Positions 32,400 to 42,010 are shown, counted from the stretch's first letter. The stretch: DNA of 64,000 nt from an uncultured Lachnospiraceae bacterium (GCA_934294885.1 CAKRAK010000014.1:1-64000); one strand, 5' to 3'. Numbers and translations are program-made. The notes: generated from the letters alone by a model not told the origin.

Positions 32400-33203
32400 T
32401 CAAAATTGAATTGCTGCAACAATCATACCTGCCAGATATAAAATAACACACAAATATGCAACCCTATCCATTCCTTTATACCGGAGAGGCTTCATTTTTG
32501 TTCTACCCTCGCCCCCATGATAACATCTTGCATCCATGGCATAAGCAAGCTCATCACTTCTTCGGATTGCCGATACAAAAAGAGGTACCAGGATCGGCAT
32601 CATTTTTTTCAGGCGTACGAATAGATTTCCTTCACTAAAATCAACGCCTCTTGCAGTCTGAGCCTTCATAATCTTATCCAGCTCCTCGACCAGTACCGGA
32701 ATAAACCGCATGGCAATGGACATAATCATAGCAAATTCATGTACCGGAACATGAAAACGATTCATCCATGAAAGCATCTCTTCCAAGGCATCGGTCAACG
32801 CCGTAGGGGTTGTGGTATATGTCATCATACTGGAGCCGATAATCATAAATACAAGACGTAAGCCAAGATAAATCGCCGAGGTCAATCCGGAATCCGTAAT
32901 CTTTATAAATTTCCATTGAAACAATACATTTGCACCACTCACAGTAAATAGGTTAATCAGCACTGTAAATAAAATGATAAAGCCCAGTGCTTTTAATCCC
33001 TTCAATATAAACTTCAAGGGTACCTTAGATAATCCGATATAAACCGCAAGTGCTAAAAATGCCATTCCGTACAAAAGTGGATTTCTGGCAAAAAACAATG
33101 TCACCACATAAACAAAGGTTAGCACAATCTTAACCCTTGGGTCTAACCGGTGTATTATGGAATCTACATTATAATATTGTCCTATTGTCATTTCTCTAAC
33201 CAT
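32400..33203 (-). CDS. ecfT: Energy-coupling factor transporter transmembrane protein EcfT
   Basis: The 267-residue membrane protein has about five or six helices and coupling motifs such as AQTARGVDF and SAIRRSDELAYAMDARCY (ARG and AxDAR), which bind the two ATPase domains. It is the shared scaffold of group II ECF importers that take up vitamins with interchangeable S components encoded elsewhere. It sits between the fused ATPase gene and truA. Confidence 0.96.
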   Translation of the reverse strand: MVREMTIGQYYNVDSIIHRLDPRVKIVLTFVYVVTLFFARNPLLYGMAFLALAVYIGLSKVPLKFILKGLKALGFIILFTVLINLFTVSGANVLFQWKFIKITDSGLTSAIYLGLRLVFMIIGSSMMTYTTTPTALTDALEEMLSWMNRFHVPVHEFAMIMSIAMRFIPVLVEELDKIMKAQTARGVDFSEGNLFVRLKKMMPILVPLFVSAIRRSDELAYAMDARCYHGGEGRTKMKPLRYKGMDRVAYLCVILYLAGMIVAAIQF

Positions 33204-33247
33204 TTTATCACCTTAATGAATCAGAATCATTCCATCTGTATAGAAAA

Positions 33248-35068
33248 TTATTCTTCATTCTCCTTAAGTTTTCCCAATTGGGCAGTTACTTCTTCAAAAC
33301 TGCAGGCCTTCATATCAACATCAAATCCGGCTCTATTCAAATCGTGAATCAATGATACGCCAACGGGAATGTCCAATCCGATTTCACGCAATTTCTCTTC
33401 ATTACAAAATACATTCCATGTCTGACCGTCATACAAAATCTCACCCTGATCCATTACAACAATCCGCTGTGCGTAATCCGCAACCTCTTCCATGGAATGA
33501 GATACAATCACAATCGTAATTCCCTGTTCTGCTTGCAGCCGCTTTAACATCTGTAACAGTTCCCCGGCTGATTGAGGATCTAACCCGGCTGTCGGCTCGT
33601 CCAATACCAGATAGTCTGGATGCATGGCAAGAATCCCTGCAATGGCAACTCTTCTTTTTTGTCCACCGGATAGCTGAAACGGAGAATAATCATATATGGT
33701 ATCCGGAAGACCCATCATGGCAATGGCTTCATAAGCTCTTTTTTGCGCTTCTACCTTGCTAATATCCATATTCAAAGGAGCAAAACAAACGTCTTTTTCC
33801 ACTGTATCTTCAAAAAGCTGATATTCCGGATACTGAAACACCAATCCAACCTTTTGTCGAAGCATTTTTATCGGAAAATCCTTGTCTGTAACATCCTTTC
33901 CGTTAAAATATAAATTACCCTCCATCGGAAGATATAATCCATTCAAATGCTGCATCAAAGTAGATTTACCGGAACCGGTATGTCCGATTACTGCCAAAAA
34001 CTCTCCTTTTCCAATAGAAAGGTTCACATTTTTCAAAGCCACTTTTTCCGAAGCAAAGCCCTTATTATATGTGTAGCCTACCTGATTCAGCAATATACCT
34101 TCTGCACTACTCTCTGCGATATGATTAGGATGATTCCCCCCATTTACGATATCATCCCGTTCCGCTAAGGTATCAATATTATTAATGTATTCTATTTGAT
34201 TGGAATATTTTTCGATTAACAACTGAACCAGTTCTTTTTCTCGGTTAATTCCATCTCTTTCTTCCGGGGTAATCATTCCCCGTTCCATCAAAGCATCCAG
34301 ATATTTATATAACGGAGGCAAAGACAATCCACACTCCTGCAGCATTTTCTTTTGAGCAAATATTTCCTTTGGAGTACCCTGACAAACCAATTTTCCTTTA
34401 TTCATTACAAAAATGTGATCTGCATCCAGTACCTCATCCATATGGTGGGTAATCAAAATAATAGTAATCCCTTTTTCCTGTTGAAGCTTTCTTGCCACCT
34501 GAATCATTTGCGCCCGTCCCTTTGGATCCAGCATCGCAGTTGCCTCATCAAAGATAATACATTTTGGCTCCATGGCAAGAACCCCTGCAATTGCGACACG
34601 CTGCTTCTGACCACCGGATAACTGATTTGGCGCCTTTTGACGATAATCCTGCATACCTGTTGCATCCAATCCCATGTCTACCCGATTCCATATATCCGAG
34701 GTGGCAACACCCAAATTTTCAGGGCCAAATGCTACATCCTCTTCCACAATATTGGCAACAATCTGGTTATCCGGATTTTGAAATACCATCCCCGCCCTTT
34801 GACGAATTTGTAACCGAAGCGCTTCCTCTCTTGTATCCATTCCATCTACGATTACTTCACCTTCACCGGGAAGCAGCAAAGCATTCAGATGCTTTGCCAG
34901 AGTAGATTTTCCGGAACCATTCCGACCTAATATTGCAACGAATTCTCCCTGTTTTATATCTATGGAGACATCCTGTAATGCTTCTATCATCTCCTCCACA
35001 TTACCTTCTTCGTCACGTCTGAAATATTCAAATGTAAGCTTTTTTATATCGATTAATTTTTTTCTCAT
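33248..35068 (-). CDS. Fused energy-coupling factor ATPase, EcfA1-EcfA2
   Basis: One 606-residue gene holds two complete ABC ATPases. The first has Walker A LGRNGSGKST (about 47-56), LSGGQKQR (about 150) and Walker B CIIFDEATAMLD; the second has IGHTGSGKST (about 361-370), LSGGQKRR (about 466) and LVLDEPTAGLD. The linker runs from about 265 to 320. In most Firmicutes these are two genes, ecfA1 and ecfA2. The order matches (A1 first), and both active sites look intact, so this should act as a covalently joined heterodimer with EcfT. Start: ATG at 35068 is preferred to a TTG two codons earlier. The gap to rplQ holds a terminator, so expression may rely on readthrough or another promoter. Confidence 0.92.
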   Translation of the reverse strand: MRKKLIDIKKLTFEYFRRDEEGNVEEMIEALQDVSIDIKQGEFVAILGRNGSGKSTLAKHLNALLLPGEGEVIVDGMDTREEALRLQIRQRAGMVFQNPDNQIVANIVEEDVAFGPENLGVATSDIWNRVDMGLDATGMQDYRQKAPNQLSGGQKQRVAIAGVLAMEPKCIIFDEATAMLDPKGRAQMIQVARKLQQEKGITIILITHHMDEVLDADHIFVMNKGKLVCQGTPKEIFAQKKMLQECGLSLPPLYKYLDALMERGMITPEERDGINREKELVQLLIEKYSNQIEYINNIDTLAERDDIVNGGNHPNHIAESSAEGILLNQVGYTYNKGFASEKVALKNVNLSIGKGEFLAVIGHTGSGKSTLMQHLNGLYLPMEGNLYFNGKDVTDKDFPIKMLRQKVGLVFQYPEYQLFEDTVEKDVCFAPLNMDISKVEAQKRAYEAIAMMGLPDTIYDYSPFQLSGGQKRRVAIAGILAMHPDYLVLDEPTAGLDPQSAGELLQMLKRLQAEQGITIVIVSHSMEEVADYAQRIVVMDQGEILYDGQTWNVFCNEEKLREIGLDIPVGVSLIHDLNRAGFDVDMKACSFEEVTAQLGKLKENEE

Positions 35069-35096
35069 TTTCAAATTCCCTTATGGATGAAAATCC

Positions 35097-35130
35097 AAAA
35101 AATAAGGGACTGTAATAATACAGTCCCCTT
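35097..35130 (-). terminator. Terminator after rplQ
   Basis: Stem AAGGGGACTGTA / TACAGTCCCTT with a 4-base loop (arms 35104-35114 and 35119-35130) followed on the minus strand by ATTTTTT. It closes the main ribosomal transcript before the ECF genes. Confidence 0.85.
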
Positions 35131-35145
35131 TTAGACATTATAGAA

Positions 35146-35682
35146 TTAAACTAACTCAATGATAACTTCCATTGCAGCATCGCCTTTACGAGGTCCGATT
35201 TTAATGATTCTTGTATAACCACCGTTACGATCCTTGTACTTAGGTCCATACTCGTTGAACAACTTCTCAGTTAAATCAACCTTCTTAGTTCCGCGCTTCT
35301 TTCCGGCTGCATCAGTTGGAACCTCAACAACAGGATAAAGAACCTTTAACATCTGTCTTCTTGCATGTAATTTTGATGGCTGATCCTTCTTAACTGTCTT
35401 TTCAACTTCGTCGTATACTGTAACCTTCTTACCATCTACAACTTCTTTCATTCTCTTGCCATCTTTGTCTTTCTTAGCAACCTTAGCTGTAACAGTAACT
35501 TCATCATAGTTATCCATTTCCTTAGCTGCCATTGTGATTAAGCTTTCAGCAATCTTACGAATTTCTTTTGCTCTTGCCTCAGTTGTACGAATCTTTCCGT
35601 TGTATAATAACTGAGTAACCTGATTACGAAGTAATGCTTTTCTAGCTGCCTGTTTCTTTCCAAGTTTTCTGTACTTTGCCAT
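35146..35682 (-). CDS. rplQ: 50S ribosomal protein L17 with lineage-specific insertions
   Basis: The 178-residue protein opens MAKYRKLGKKQAARKALLRN and closes GGYTRIIKIGPRKGDAAMEV, normal for L17, but is about 55 residues longer than the usual 112-127. Extra charged segments lie at about 58-103 (VAKKDKDGKRMKEVVDGKKV) and about 120-136. Similar extended L17 proteins occur in Lachnospiraceae. Last gene of the alpha operon. Confidence 0.96.
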   Translation of the reverse strand: MAKYRKLGKKQAARKALLRNQVTQLLYNGKIRTTEARAKEIRKIAESLITMAAKEMDNYDEVTVTAKVAKKDKDGKRMKEVVDGKKVTVYDEVEKTVKKDQPSKLHARRQMLKVLYPVVEVPTDAAGKKRGTKKVDLTEKLFNEYGPKYKDRNGGYTRIIKIGPRKGDAAMEVIIELV

Positions 35683-35740
35683 GAGATAAATCCTCCTTCA
35701 CTTTGCTTACTAATCCTTCGGCTTAAGTGGTCTTTCTTTT

Positions 35741-36697
35741 TTATTCTTCTCCATTATTCAAAGATAAGCCTAACTCTTTTAACTTGTTAAGCACTTCCTC
35801 TAATGACTTACGACCAAGGTTACGAACCTTCATCATATCATCCGGAGTTTTACTTGTTAACTCTTCTACAGTATTAATACCTGCTCTCTTCAAGCAGTTA
35901 AATGAACGTACTGACAACTCCAACTCATCAATGTTCATTTCTAATACTTTCTCTTTTTCATTATCTTCCTTCTCAACCATAACTTCAGCAGTCTTGGCAT
36001 TCTCTGAAAGATCAATGAATAAACTTAAATGCTCACTTAATACTTTAGCTGCTAAGCTTACAGCCTCATCCGGTGCCAATGTACCGTTTGTGTAAACATC
36101 CAAAGTTAATTTGTCGTAATCTGTAATCTGGCCAACACGTGTATTTTCAACTGTTAAGTTCACACGTTCAACCGGAGTATAGATAGAATCTACTGCAATT
36201 ACATCGATTGAAGTATCTTCCTTCTTGTTCTTGTCTGAACCTACATAACCTCTACCCTTGGTAATTGTAAGTTCCATATCCAATCTGGCTTCAGCACCGC
36301 TTAAAGTAGCAATTACTAAGTCCGGATTCAAAATTTCGATATCGCTATCAACATGAATGTCAGCTGCAGTTACTACACCCTCACCGACAAATTCAATATA
36401 AGCCTGTTTCGGCTCGTTGGAAGCACTATTATTCTTAATAGCTAATTCCTTGATGTTCATGATAATCTCAGTAACATCTTCTTTTACGCCTGGTATAGAA
36501 CTAAACTCATGCAAGACACCTTTAATCTTTACATAGCTTACAGCAGCACCGGGTAATGATGATAACATAATTCGTCTTAACGAATTACCAAGTGTTGTAC
36601 CATAGCCTCTCTCTAAAGGTTCTACCACAAATTTACCGTATCTGTTGTCTTCTGAAATCTCCGCAATTTCAATTCTAGGTTTTTCGAAATCAAACAC
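35741..36697 (-). CDS. rpoA: RNA polymerase alpha subunit
   Basis: The 318-residue protein has an N-terminal assembly domain (FVVEPLERGYGTTLGNSLRR, about 25-44) and a C-terminal domain (from about 245, LELSVRSFNCLKRAGINTVE) that binds UP elements and activators. Normal length and order, between rpsD and rplQ. Confidence 0.98.
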   Translation of the reverse strand: MFDFEKPRIEIAEISEDNRYGKFVVEPLERGYGTTLGNSLRRIMLSSLPGAAVSYVKIKGVLHEFSSIPGVKEDVTEIIMNIKELAIKNNSASNEPKQAYIEFVGEGVVTAADIHVDSDIEILNPDLVIATLSGAEARLDMELTITKGRGYVGSDKNKKEDTSIDVIAVDSIYTPVERVNLTVENTRVGQITDYDKLTLDVYTNGTLAPDEAVSLAAKVLSEHLSLFIDLSENAKTAEVMVEKEDNEKEKVLEMNIDELELSVRSFNCLKRAGINTVEELTSKTPDDMMKVRNLGRKSLEEVLNKLKELGLSLNNGEE

Positions 36698-36765
36698 GTT
36701 AGGAACCTCCTCACATACTCAAACATTCCAAGAACTGCAAAAAGCAGTTCTTGAAAAATATATTC

Positions 36766-37359
36766 TTACTTAGAATATAACTCGACAATAAGTGTCTCAT
36801 TTACAGGAACATCAATCTGCTCTCTTAACGGTAACTCTGTTACTGTACCACTTAAGTTCTCGATGTCTGCATCTAACCAAGCCGGAACTAATCTTCCACC
36901 AGTTACTTCTACGATATCTTTATATCTCTGAAGAGATTTGCTCTTCTCGCGAATCTCAATCTTATCACCAGCATTTACTCTGTATGAAGGAATGTTAACA
37001 CATTTTCCGTTAACTAAAACATGCTTATGATCAACAATCTGTCTAGCTTCCTTACGAGTTCTTGCTAAGCCTAAACGAAATACTACATTGTCTAATCTAC
37101 GCTCTAAAAGAATCATTAAGTTAGGACCTGTTAATCCTTTCATTCTCTCAGCTGTAGCATATAAATTACGGAAAGGCTTCTCTAATACGCCATAGATGAA
37201 CTTAGCTTTCTGCTTCTCACGAAGCTGTAAACCATACTCGCTCATCTTTCTGTTTGCTCTAACTAATTTTCTATTTGATTTCTTATCAATTCCGAGATAC
37301 ATTGGCTCCATACCTAAAGATCTGCATCTCTTAAGAACTGGGGTTCTATCTACTGCCAT
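36766..37359 (-). CDS. rpsD: 30S ribosomal protein S4
   Basis: The 197-residue 16S rRNA-binding protein has an S4 domain (about 88-150, ERRLDNVVFRLGLARTRKEA, QIVDHKHVLVNG). The N-terminus has only one cysteine (RCRSLG), so it is the zinc-free form. It starts the assembly of the small subunit body and often represses its operon. Confidence 0.98.
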   Translation of the reverse strand: MAVDRTPVLKRCRSLGMEPMYLGIDKKSNRKLVRANRKMSEYGLQLREKQKAKFIYGVLEKPFRNLYATAERMKGLTGPNLMILLERRLDNVVFRLGLARTRKEARQIVDHKHVLVNGKCVNIPSYRVNAGDKIEIREKSKSLQRYKDIVEVTGGRLVPAWLDADIENLSGTVTELPLREQIDVPVNETLIVELYSK

Positions 37360-37375
37360 CTATCTGTACCTCCTA

Positions 37376-37768
37376 TTACACTCTTCTACGTTTTGGTGGA
37401 CGACATCCATTATGTGGAACCGGTGTTACGTCACGGATACTTAATACCTCAAGACCTGCTGCCTGAAGTGCACGAATTGCTGCTTCACGACCTGAACCTG
37501 GTCCCTTAACCATAACGTCAACCTTCTTTAAACCATGAATAAGAGCAGCCTTTGTTGCTGTCTCAGCTGCCATCTGTGCTGCATAAGGAGTTGACTTCTT
37601 AGAGCCCTTGAATCCTAATTCACCAGCACTTGCCCATGAAAGTGCATTACCTTCATTGTCGGTTAATGTAACAATTGTATTATTAAAAGATGACTGAATG
37701 TGTGCCTGTCCGTGTTCAACGTTCTTCTTAACACGCTTCTTAGTCACTTTTTTTGTAACTTTAGCCAT
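37376..37768 (-). CDS. rpsK: 30S ribosomal protein S11
   Basis: The 130-residue protein ends DVTPVPHNGCRPPKRRRV, the conserved S11 tail at the mRNA exit platform. Start: ATG at 37768 with CAGGAGGTT upstream; a longer frame adds seven residues without support. Confidence 0.97.
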   Translation of the reverse strand: MAKVTKKVTKKRVKKNVEHGQAHIQSSFNNTIVTLTDNEGNALSWASAGELGFKGSKKSTPYAAQMAAETATKAALIHGLKKVDVMVKGPGSGREAAIRALQAAGLEVLSIRDVTPVPHNGCRPPKRRRV

Positions 37769-37818
37769 TGAACTAAACCTCCTGATCAATCTAAATGAAT
37801 CTAATTAAAATCGACTAA

Positions 37819-38187
37819 TTATTTCTTCTTATTTGCAACGGTTCTCTTTGGACCCTTACGTGTTCTAGCGTTTGTCTTTGTCTTCTGACCACGAACCGGT
37901 AATCCCTGTCTATGACGCTTACCACGGTAACAACCGATCTCCTGTAAACGCTTAATATTCAAAGCAACCTCTCTACGTAAGTCACCTTCAACCATCTGTG
38001 TCTCATTAATTACTTCACTGATTCTCTTTACTTCGTCATCAGTTAAATCACGAACACGAGTGTTAGGATCAACATTCGCATCCTTTAAAATACGCTGAGA
38101 TGATGCAAGACCAATACCATAAACATAAGTAAGTCCGATCTCAACACGTTTTTCTCTTGGTAAATCTACACCTGAAATACGAGCCAT
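37819..38187 (-). CDS. rpsM: 30S ribosomal protein S13
   Basis: The 122-residue protein starts MARISGVDLPREKRVEIGLT and ends with the basic tail TRKGPKRTVANKKK that contacts tRNA at the P site. Start: ATG at 38187 with GGAGGTAAC upstream; the 28-codon extension in the same frame is not conserved S13 sequence. It follows an unusually long gap after rpmJ. Confidence 0.97.
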   Translation of the reverse strand: MARISGVDLPREKRVEIGLTYVYGIGLASSQRILKDANVDPNTRVRDLTDDEVKRISEVINETQMVEGDLRREVALNIKRLQEIGCYRGKRHRQGLPVRGQKTKTNARTRKGPKRTVANKKK

Positions 38188-38499
38188 TGTGACTGTTACC
38201 TCCATTAAATAATGTTTTAATTCGTTTTCCTTTGAATCAAGAAACAGTTCCTGTATCCGTATGTATTGCACTTAAGATAGTCATGCAACTGCTAAAAGCC
38301 ACACACGGGTGAAATGCATACATTCCCGATTTCTCTTCATTCTATAAAATATGTTGCATGGGCTAATGACAACCCATACTACAGCCGCTTTCTTAATCAT
38401 CTTCTATATTCATAATGAAAATACAGAAGGAACTTCACACTGGGAATACAGTGTTACTTGGTCTACAAACATTACAAGTTAGCAAGATGGGCTATCATC
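38188..38499 (-). promoter_or_regulatory. Long untranslated gap between rpmJ and rpsM
   Basis: This 312-base gap interrupts an otherwise tightly packed cluster. It contains small hairpins, for example CACTG/CAGTG near 38440 and ATGGGTTGTCATTAGCCCAT near 38365, a weak promoter-like TTGCAT-17-TACATA just before rpsM, and no open frame longer than about 20 codons that I can support. A role as leader or internal promoter of the alpha operon (S13-S11-S4-rpoA-L17) is inferred. Confidence 0.45.
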
Positions 38500-38613
38500 T
38501 TATCCCTGTCTCTGTTTGTGCTTAGGGTTCTCGCAAATAATACGAATACTACCTTTTCTTTTAATGACTTTGCACTTATCGCAAATTGGTTTAACAGATG
38601 CTCTAACCTTCAT
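38500..38613 (-). CDS. rpmJ: 50S ribosomal protein L36
   Basis: The 37-residue protein begins MKVRASVKPICDKCKVIKRK and has zinc ligands Cys11, Cys14, Cys27 and His32, so it is the zinc-binding form. The start has AAAGGAGAG upstream. It lies between infA and rpsM as in other Firmicutes. Confidence 0.97.
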   Translation of the reverse strand: MKVRASVKPICDKCKVIKRKGSIRIICENPKHKQRQG

Positions 38614-38783
38614 TAAAATCTCTCCTTTCAAAACGGTCTCGACTTAACGAATTGTCGTTAAATCAACGCGAATACGGAAAACACAGCAAAAAGCACACTT
38701 TCTCCGTAAAAAGTCCGCTACGAATACATATTCTAACATTTTCGTCTGCTCATTGCAAGCAGTTTTTCACATTTTCCCAAATT

Positions 38784-39002
38784 TTATTTTTCTCTCCACT
38801 TGATTCTACCCTTTGTCAAATCATACGGAGACAATTCCAATGTTACTTTATCCCCCGGCAAAATTTTAATGTAATTCATTCTCAATTTTCCACTAATCAC
38901 TGCCAATACTTCATGTCCGTTTTCCAACTGCACTTTAAACATGGCATTTGGAAGCTTCTCGATTACGGTTCCTTCAATTTCAATTACATCTGCTTTAGAC
39001 AT
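38784..39002 (-). CDS. infA: Translation initiation factor IF-1
   Basis: The 72-residue OB-fold factor has VIEIEGTVIEKLPNAMFKVQ and KILPGDKVTLELSPYDLTKG, with normal length. It blocks the A site during initiation. Start: ATG at 39002 with CAGGAGGAT upstream. The KOW-domain gene often found between map and infA in Clostridia is absent. Confidence 0.98.
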   Translation of the reverse strand: MSKADVIEIEGTVIEKLPNAMFKVQLENGHEVLAVISGKLRMNYIKILPGDKVTLELSPYDLTKGRIKWREK

Positions 39003-39064
39003 ATATAAATCCTCCTGTTCTAAATGAATCCTCATCTTTTCTATACTATATTTATATAAAGCAC

Positions 39065-39832
39065 CTATAACGCGATTCCCGGTGCTGTTGATAATATCTC
39101 AGGCTCACCTTCTGTGATTAAAATTGTATTTTCATAATGTGCAGAAGGCAATCCGTCTTCTGTTACAACGGTCCAATCATCATCTTCCCAGTAAACATCA
39201 TATACACCCAAGTTAATCATCGGCTCTACAGCGATTGTCATTCCCGGTCTTAATTTGGGTCCTCGTCGAAGGGTCGTGTAATTCGGAACCTCCGGATCCT
39301 CATGAAGATGGGTTCCGACTCCATGACCAATCAAATCTCTGACCACCGAATATCCGAAGCCTTCCGCATATTCCTGAATTGCCTTTCCGATATCTCTTAC
39401 ATGATTACCCGCTACCGCCTGCTTGATTCCAACAAAGAATGACTCCCTTGTAACCTCAACAAGCTTCCGTACTTCCTCTGAAACGCCCGGCATAATCAAT
39501 GTACGAGCTGCATCCGAATGAAAGCCTTTATAGATTACTCCTGCATCCAGACTGACAATATCCGACTCCTGAATGATTCTTTCCTTACACGGAATCCCAT
39601 GTACAACCTCTTCATTAATAGAGACACATATAGATGCCGGATACCCATTATAATTCAGAAAGGATGGAATACAACCATAGCTACGGATAATCTCTTCTCC
39701 GATTCTGTCAACTTCCAAGGTGGACATACCCGGTTTGACCTGTTTTGCCAATTCATTATGTGTGAGGGCGAGAATTCTTCCCGCCTCACGCATCAATTCA
39801 ATTTCTGCTTCCGATTTAATTGAAATTGCCAT
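39065..39832 (-). CDS. map: Type I methionine aminopeptidase
   Basis: The 255-residue enzyme removes the initiator methionine from new proteins. It has the two-metal site motifs VSLDAGVIYKGFHSDAARTL (Asp, Asp), GHGVGTHLHEDPEVPNY (His) and TIAVEPMINLG (Glu). It begins 2 bases after adk stops, so the two are coupled. Confidence 0.98.
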   Translation of the reverse strand: MAISIKSEAEIELMREAGRILALTHNELAKQVKPGMSTLEVDRIGEEIIRSYGCIPSFLNYNGYPASICVSINEEVVHGIPCKERIIQESDIVSLDAGVIYKGFHSDAARTLIMPGVSEEVRKLVEVTRESFFVGIKQAVAGNHVRDIGKAIQEYAEGFGYSVVRDLIGHGVGTHLHEDPEVPNYTTLRRGPKLRPGMTIAVEPMINLGVYDVYWEDDDWTVVTEDGLPSAHYENTILITEGEPEILSTAPGIAL

Positions 39833-39834
39833 AA

Positions 39835-40479
39835 TTACTCACCTAAAATATCAACGATTGCTGCGAATACATCCTTCATATCTACAGTTCCGTCAACTTC
39901 TTTCATAACACCCTTGTTGTTATAATAATCAATTAATGGCTGTGTCTGCTCATGATATACACTTAAACGATTCTTAACTGTCTCCGGCTTGTCGTCATCA
40001 CGAATAATCAAATCTGCTCCACAGGTATCGCACTTACCTTCAACCTTTGTCGGACTGTATACGATGTGATAGGTTGCTCCACAACCAACACATGCACGTC
40101 TTCCACCCATACGGTTAATGATATTCTCATCCGGAACTTCTACATTGATTGCGTAGTCAATGCTCTCTCCGATTGCAGATAAGGCTTTATCCAAAGCTTC
40201 TGCCTGTGGAATGGTTCTTGGAAATCCATCTAAAACATAGCCATTTGCACAATCAGGCTCTTTAAAGCGATCAATCACCAAATCTACAACTAATTCATCA
40301 GGAACCAAAAGACCCTTGTCCATATATTCCTTTGCCTTTGCACCCAGCTCTGTGCCATTCTTAATATTAGCACGGAAAATATCACCGGTAGAGATGTGTG
40401 GGATATTATACTTTGCTGCAATCATCTTAGCCTGTGTACCTTTACCTGCGCCCGGCGCACCTAACATAATAATTTTCAT
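39835..40479 (-). CDS. adk: Adenylate kinase
   Basis: The 214-residue enzyme interconverts AMP, ADP and ATP. It has the P-loop GAPGAGKGTQ at about 7-16, DGFPRTIPQAEALD, and a LID domain with four cysteines (CVGCG...CDTCG), the zinc-structured form of Gram-positive bacteria. Start: ATG at 40479 has GGAGG 8 bases upstream, better than the ATG two codons earlier. About 210 bases separate it from secY; this gap holds a hairpin (40591-40626, AACCGTAG/CTACGGTT). Confidence 0.98.
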   Translation of the reverse strand: MKIIMLGAPGAGKGTQAKMIAAKYNIPHISTGDIFRANIKNGTELGAKAKEYMDKGLLVPDELVVDLVIDRFKEPDCANGYVLDGFPRTIPQAEALDKALSAIGESIDYAINVEVPDENIINRMGGRRACVGCGATYHIVYSPTKVEGKCDTCGADLIIRDDDKPETVKNRLSVYHEQTQPLIDYYNNKGVMKEVDGTVDMKDVFAAIVDILGE

Positions 40480-40690
40480 AACCATATCCTCCTGTCATAA
40501 TGTATGTCACATACAATCTAAGCCACAAGTATTCTGCACTAAAAAGACAGCCTTGTCAAGTATGTAACAACCTTCTCTTTATAACCACTTAAACCGTAGA
40601 AGCGCATTTCTACACCCCTACGGTTTTCTATCTATCACCTGACTCCCTGCACTTTTACAAATACAGTGAAATCAGATCATAAAATTCATA

Positions 40691-42007
40691 TTATTTGTCA
40701 TTCAGGAATCCCGAATAATTACGTACCAGCATCTGTGATTCTAACTGCTTCATTGTATCAAGGATAACTCCAACGATAATGATCAATGATGTTCCACCGA
40801 AGGAAACGCTTGCACCGAATACTCCGTTAAAGAAGATTGGAATCAATGCAACAATCAGTAATCCAATAATACCGATCAATACGATGTAATTCAAAATCTT
40901 ATTCAGATAATCCTGAGTCGGTTTTCCAGGTCTGATACCGGGAACAAATCCACCGCTCTTCTTCATGTTATTTGAAACTTCCATCGGATTAAATGTGATA
41001 GAAGTATAGAAATAAGCAAATATAATATTCAAAATAATATATAAGATCAAGCCAATAGATGCCCATGGATAATCACTGTTAAACCAGTAATTTGAGTTCA
41101 ATCCCTGCATAATCTGCTGTGCTCTTGTTCCTGCCTTGATGTTAAATAAGTTAACTACAATGGACGGAACCTGCATCAATGAGGAAGCAAAAATGATAGG
41201 AATTACACCGGCAGTATTAACTTTCAAAGGAATATGACTTGACTGACCGCCATAAGTCTTTCTTCCCTGAACCTTCTTTGAATACTGCACCGGAATCCGA
41301 CGTTCTGCATCCTGAAGCAAGATTACAAGAATTGTTGTACCGATTACAATCGCTAAAATAATAGCTGCTGCAACTACTCCGTGTACAATATCTTTTCCTT
41401 TTACAAACTGTTCATACAGATTTGAAAAGTCCGCAGGCATACGTGAAACGATATTAATTAACAAGATAATTGAAATACCATTTCCGATACCTTTATCCGA
41501 AATGCATTCACCTAACCACATAACAATACAGCTACCGGTTGTTAATGTGATGATAATAGTCAAAATTATAAATACATTGGCGTCACCGAGAACACCTTCT
41601 CTTGAAAATCCGATTGCAAGACCGGCACTTTCAAGAATTGCCAACGCAACAGATACATATCTTGTGATCTGTGTCATTTTCTTTCTACCATCTTCACCAT
41701 CATGCTGCATTTCCTCTAATGCAGGAATTGCTATTGTCAAAAGCTGCATAATAATTGAAGCTGTAATATATGGTGTAACACTTAATGCAAATACCGACAT
41801 TGATAAGAATGAACCACCGGTAAATGAGTTAATAAAACTAAAGGAATCACCAACAACATTCTGTAAATAATCCTGTATCGCTGAGACGTCAACTCCCGGA
41901 ATCGGCAATTGACTTCCCAAACGTACAACAAGAAGTATCCAAAATGTGTAAATCATTCTTTTCCTTAATTGCTCAATCTTCAATGCATTAATTAAGGTTT
42001 TGAACAT
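40691..42007 (-). CDS. secY: Protein translocase subunit SecY
   Basis: The 438-residue channel protein has ten transmembrane helices and family segments LGSQLPIPGVD near the first helix, SLLMQVPSIV-like ASSLMQVPSIV, and FNPMEVSNNMKKSGGFVPGI in the cytosolic loop that meets SecA or the ribosome. It starts 3 bases after the rplO stop. Confidence 0.98.
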   Translation of the reverse strand: MFKTLINALKIEQLRKRMIYTFWILLVVRLGSQLPIPGVDVSAIQDYLQNVVGDSFSFINSFTGGSFLSMSVFALSVTPYITASIIMQLLTIAIPALEEMQHDGEDGRKKMTQITRYVSVALAILESAGLAIGFSREGVLGDANVFIILTIIITLTTGSCIVMWLGECISDKGIGNGISIILLINIVSRMPADFSNLYEQFVKGKDIVHGVVAAAIILAIVIGTTILVILLQDAERRIPVQYSKKVQGRKTYGGQSSHIPLKVNTAGVIPIIFASSLMQVPSIVVNLFNIKAGTRAQQIMQGLNSNYWFNSDYPWASIGLILYIILNIIFAYFYTSITFNPMEVSNNMKKSGGFVPGIRPGKPTQDYLNKILNYIVLIGIIGLLIVALIPIFFNGVFGASVSFGGTSLIIIVGVILDTMKQLESQMLVRNYSGFLNDK

Positions 42008-42010
42008 AAA

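Noticed and set aside
40591..40626. Hairpin between adk and secY as a terminator
   Set aside because: On the transcribed (minus) strand there is no T run after it, so termination is unlikely; noted only as a structure.
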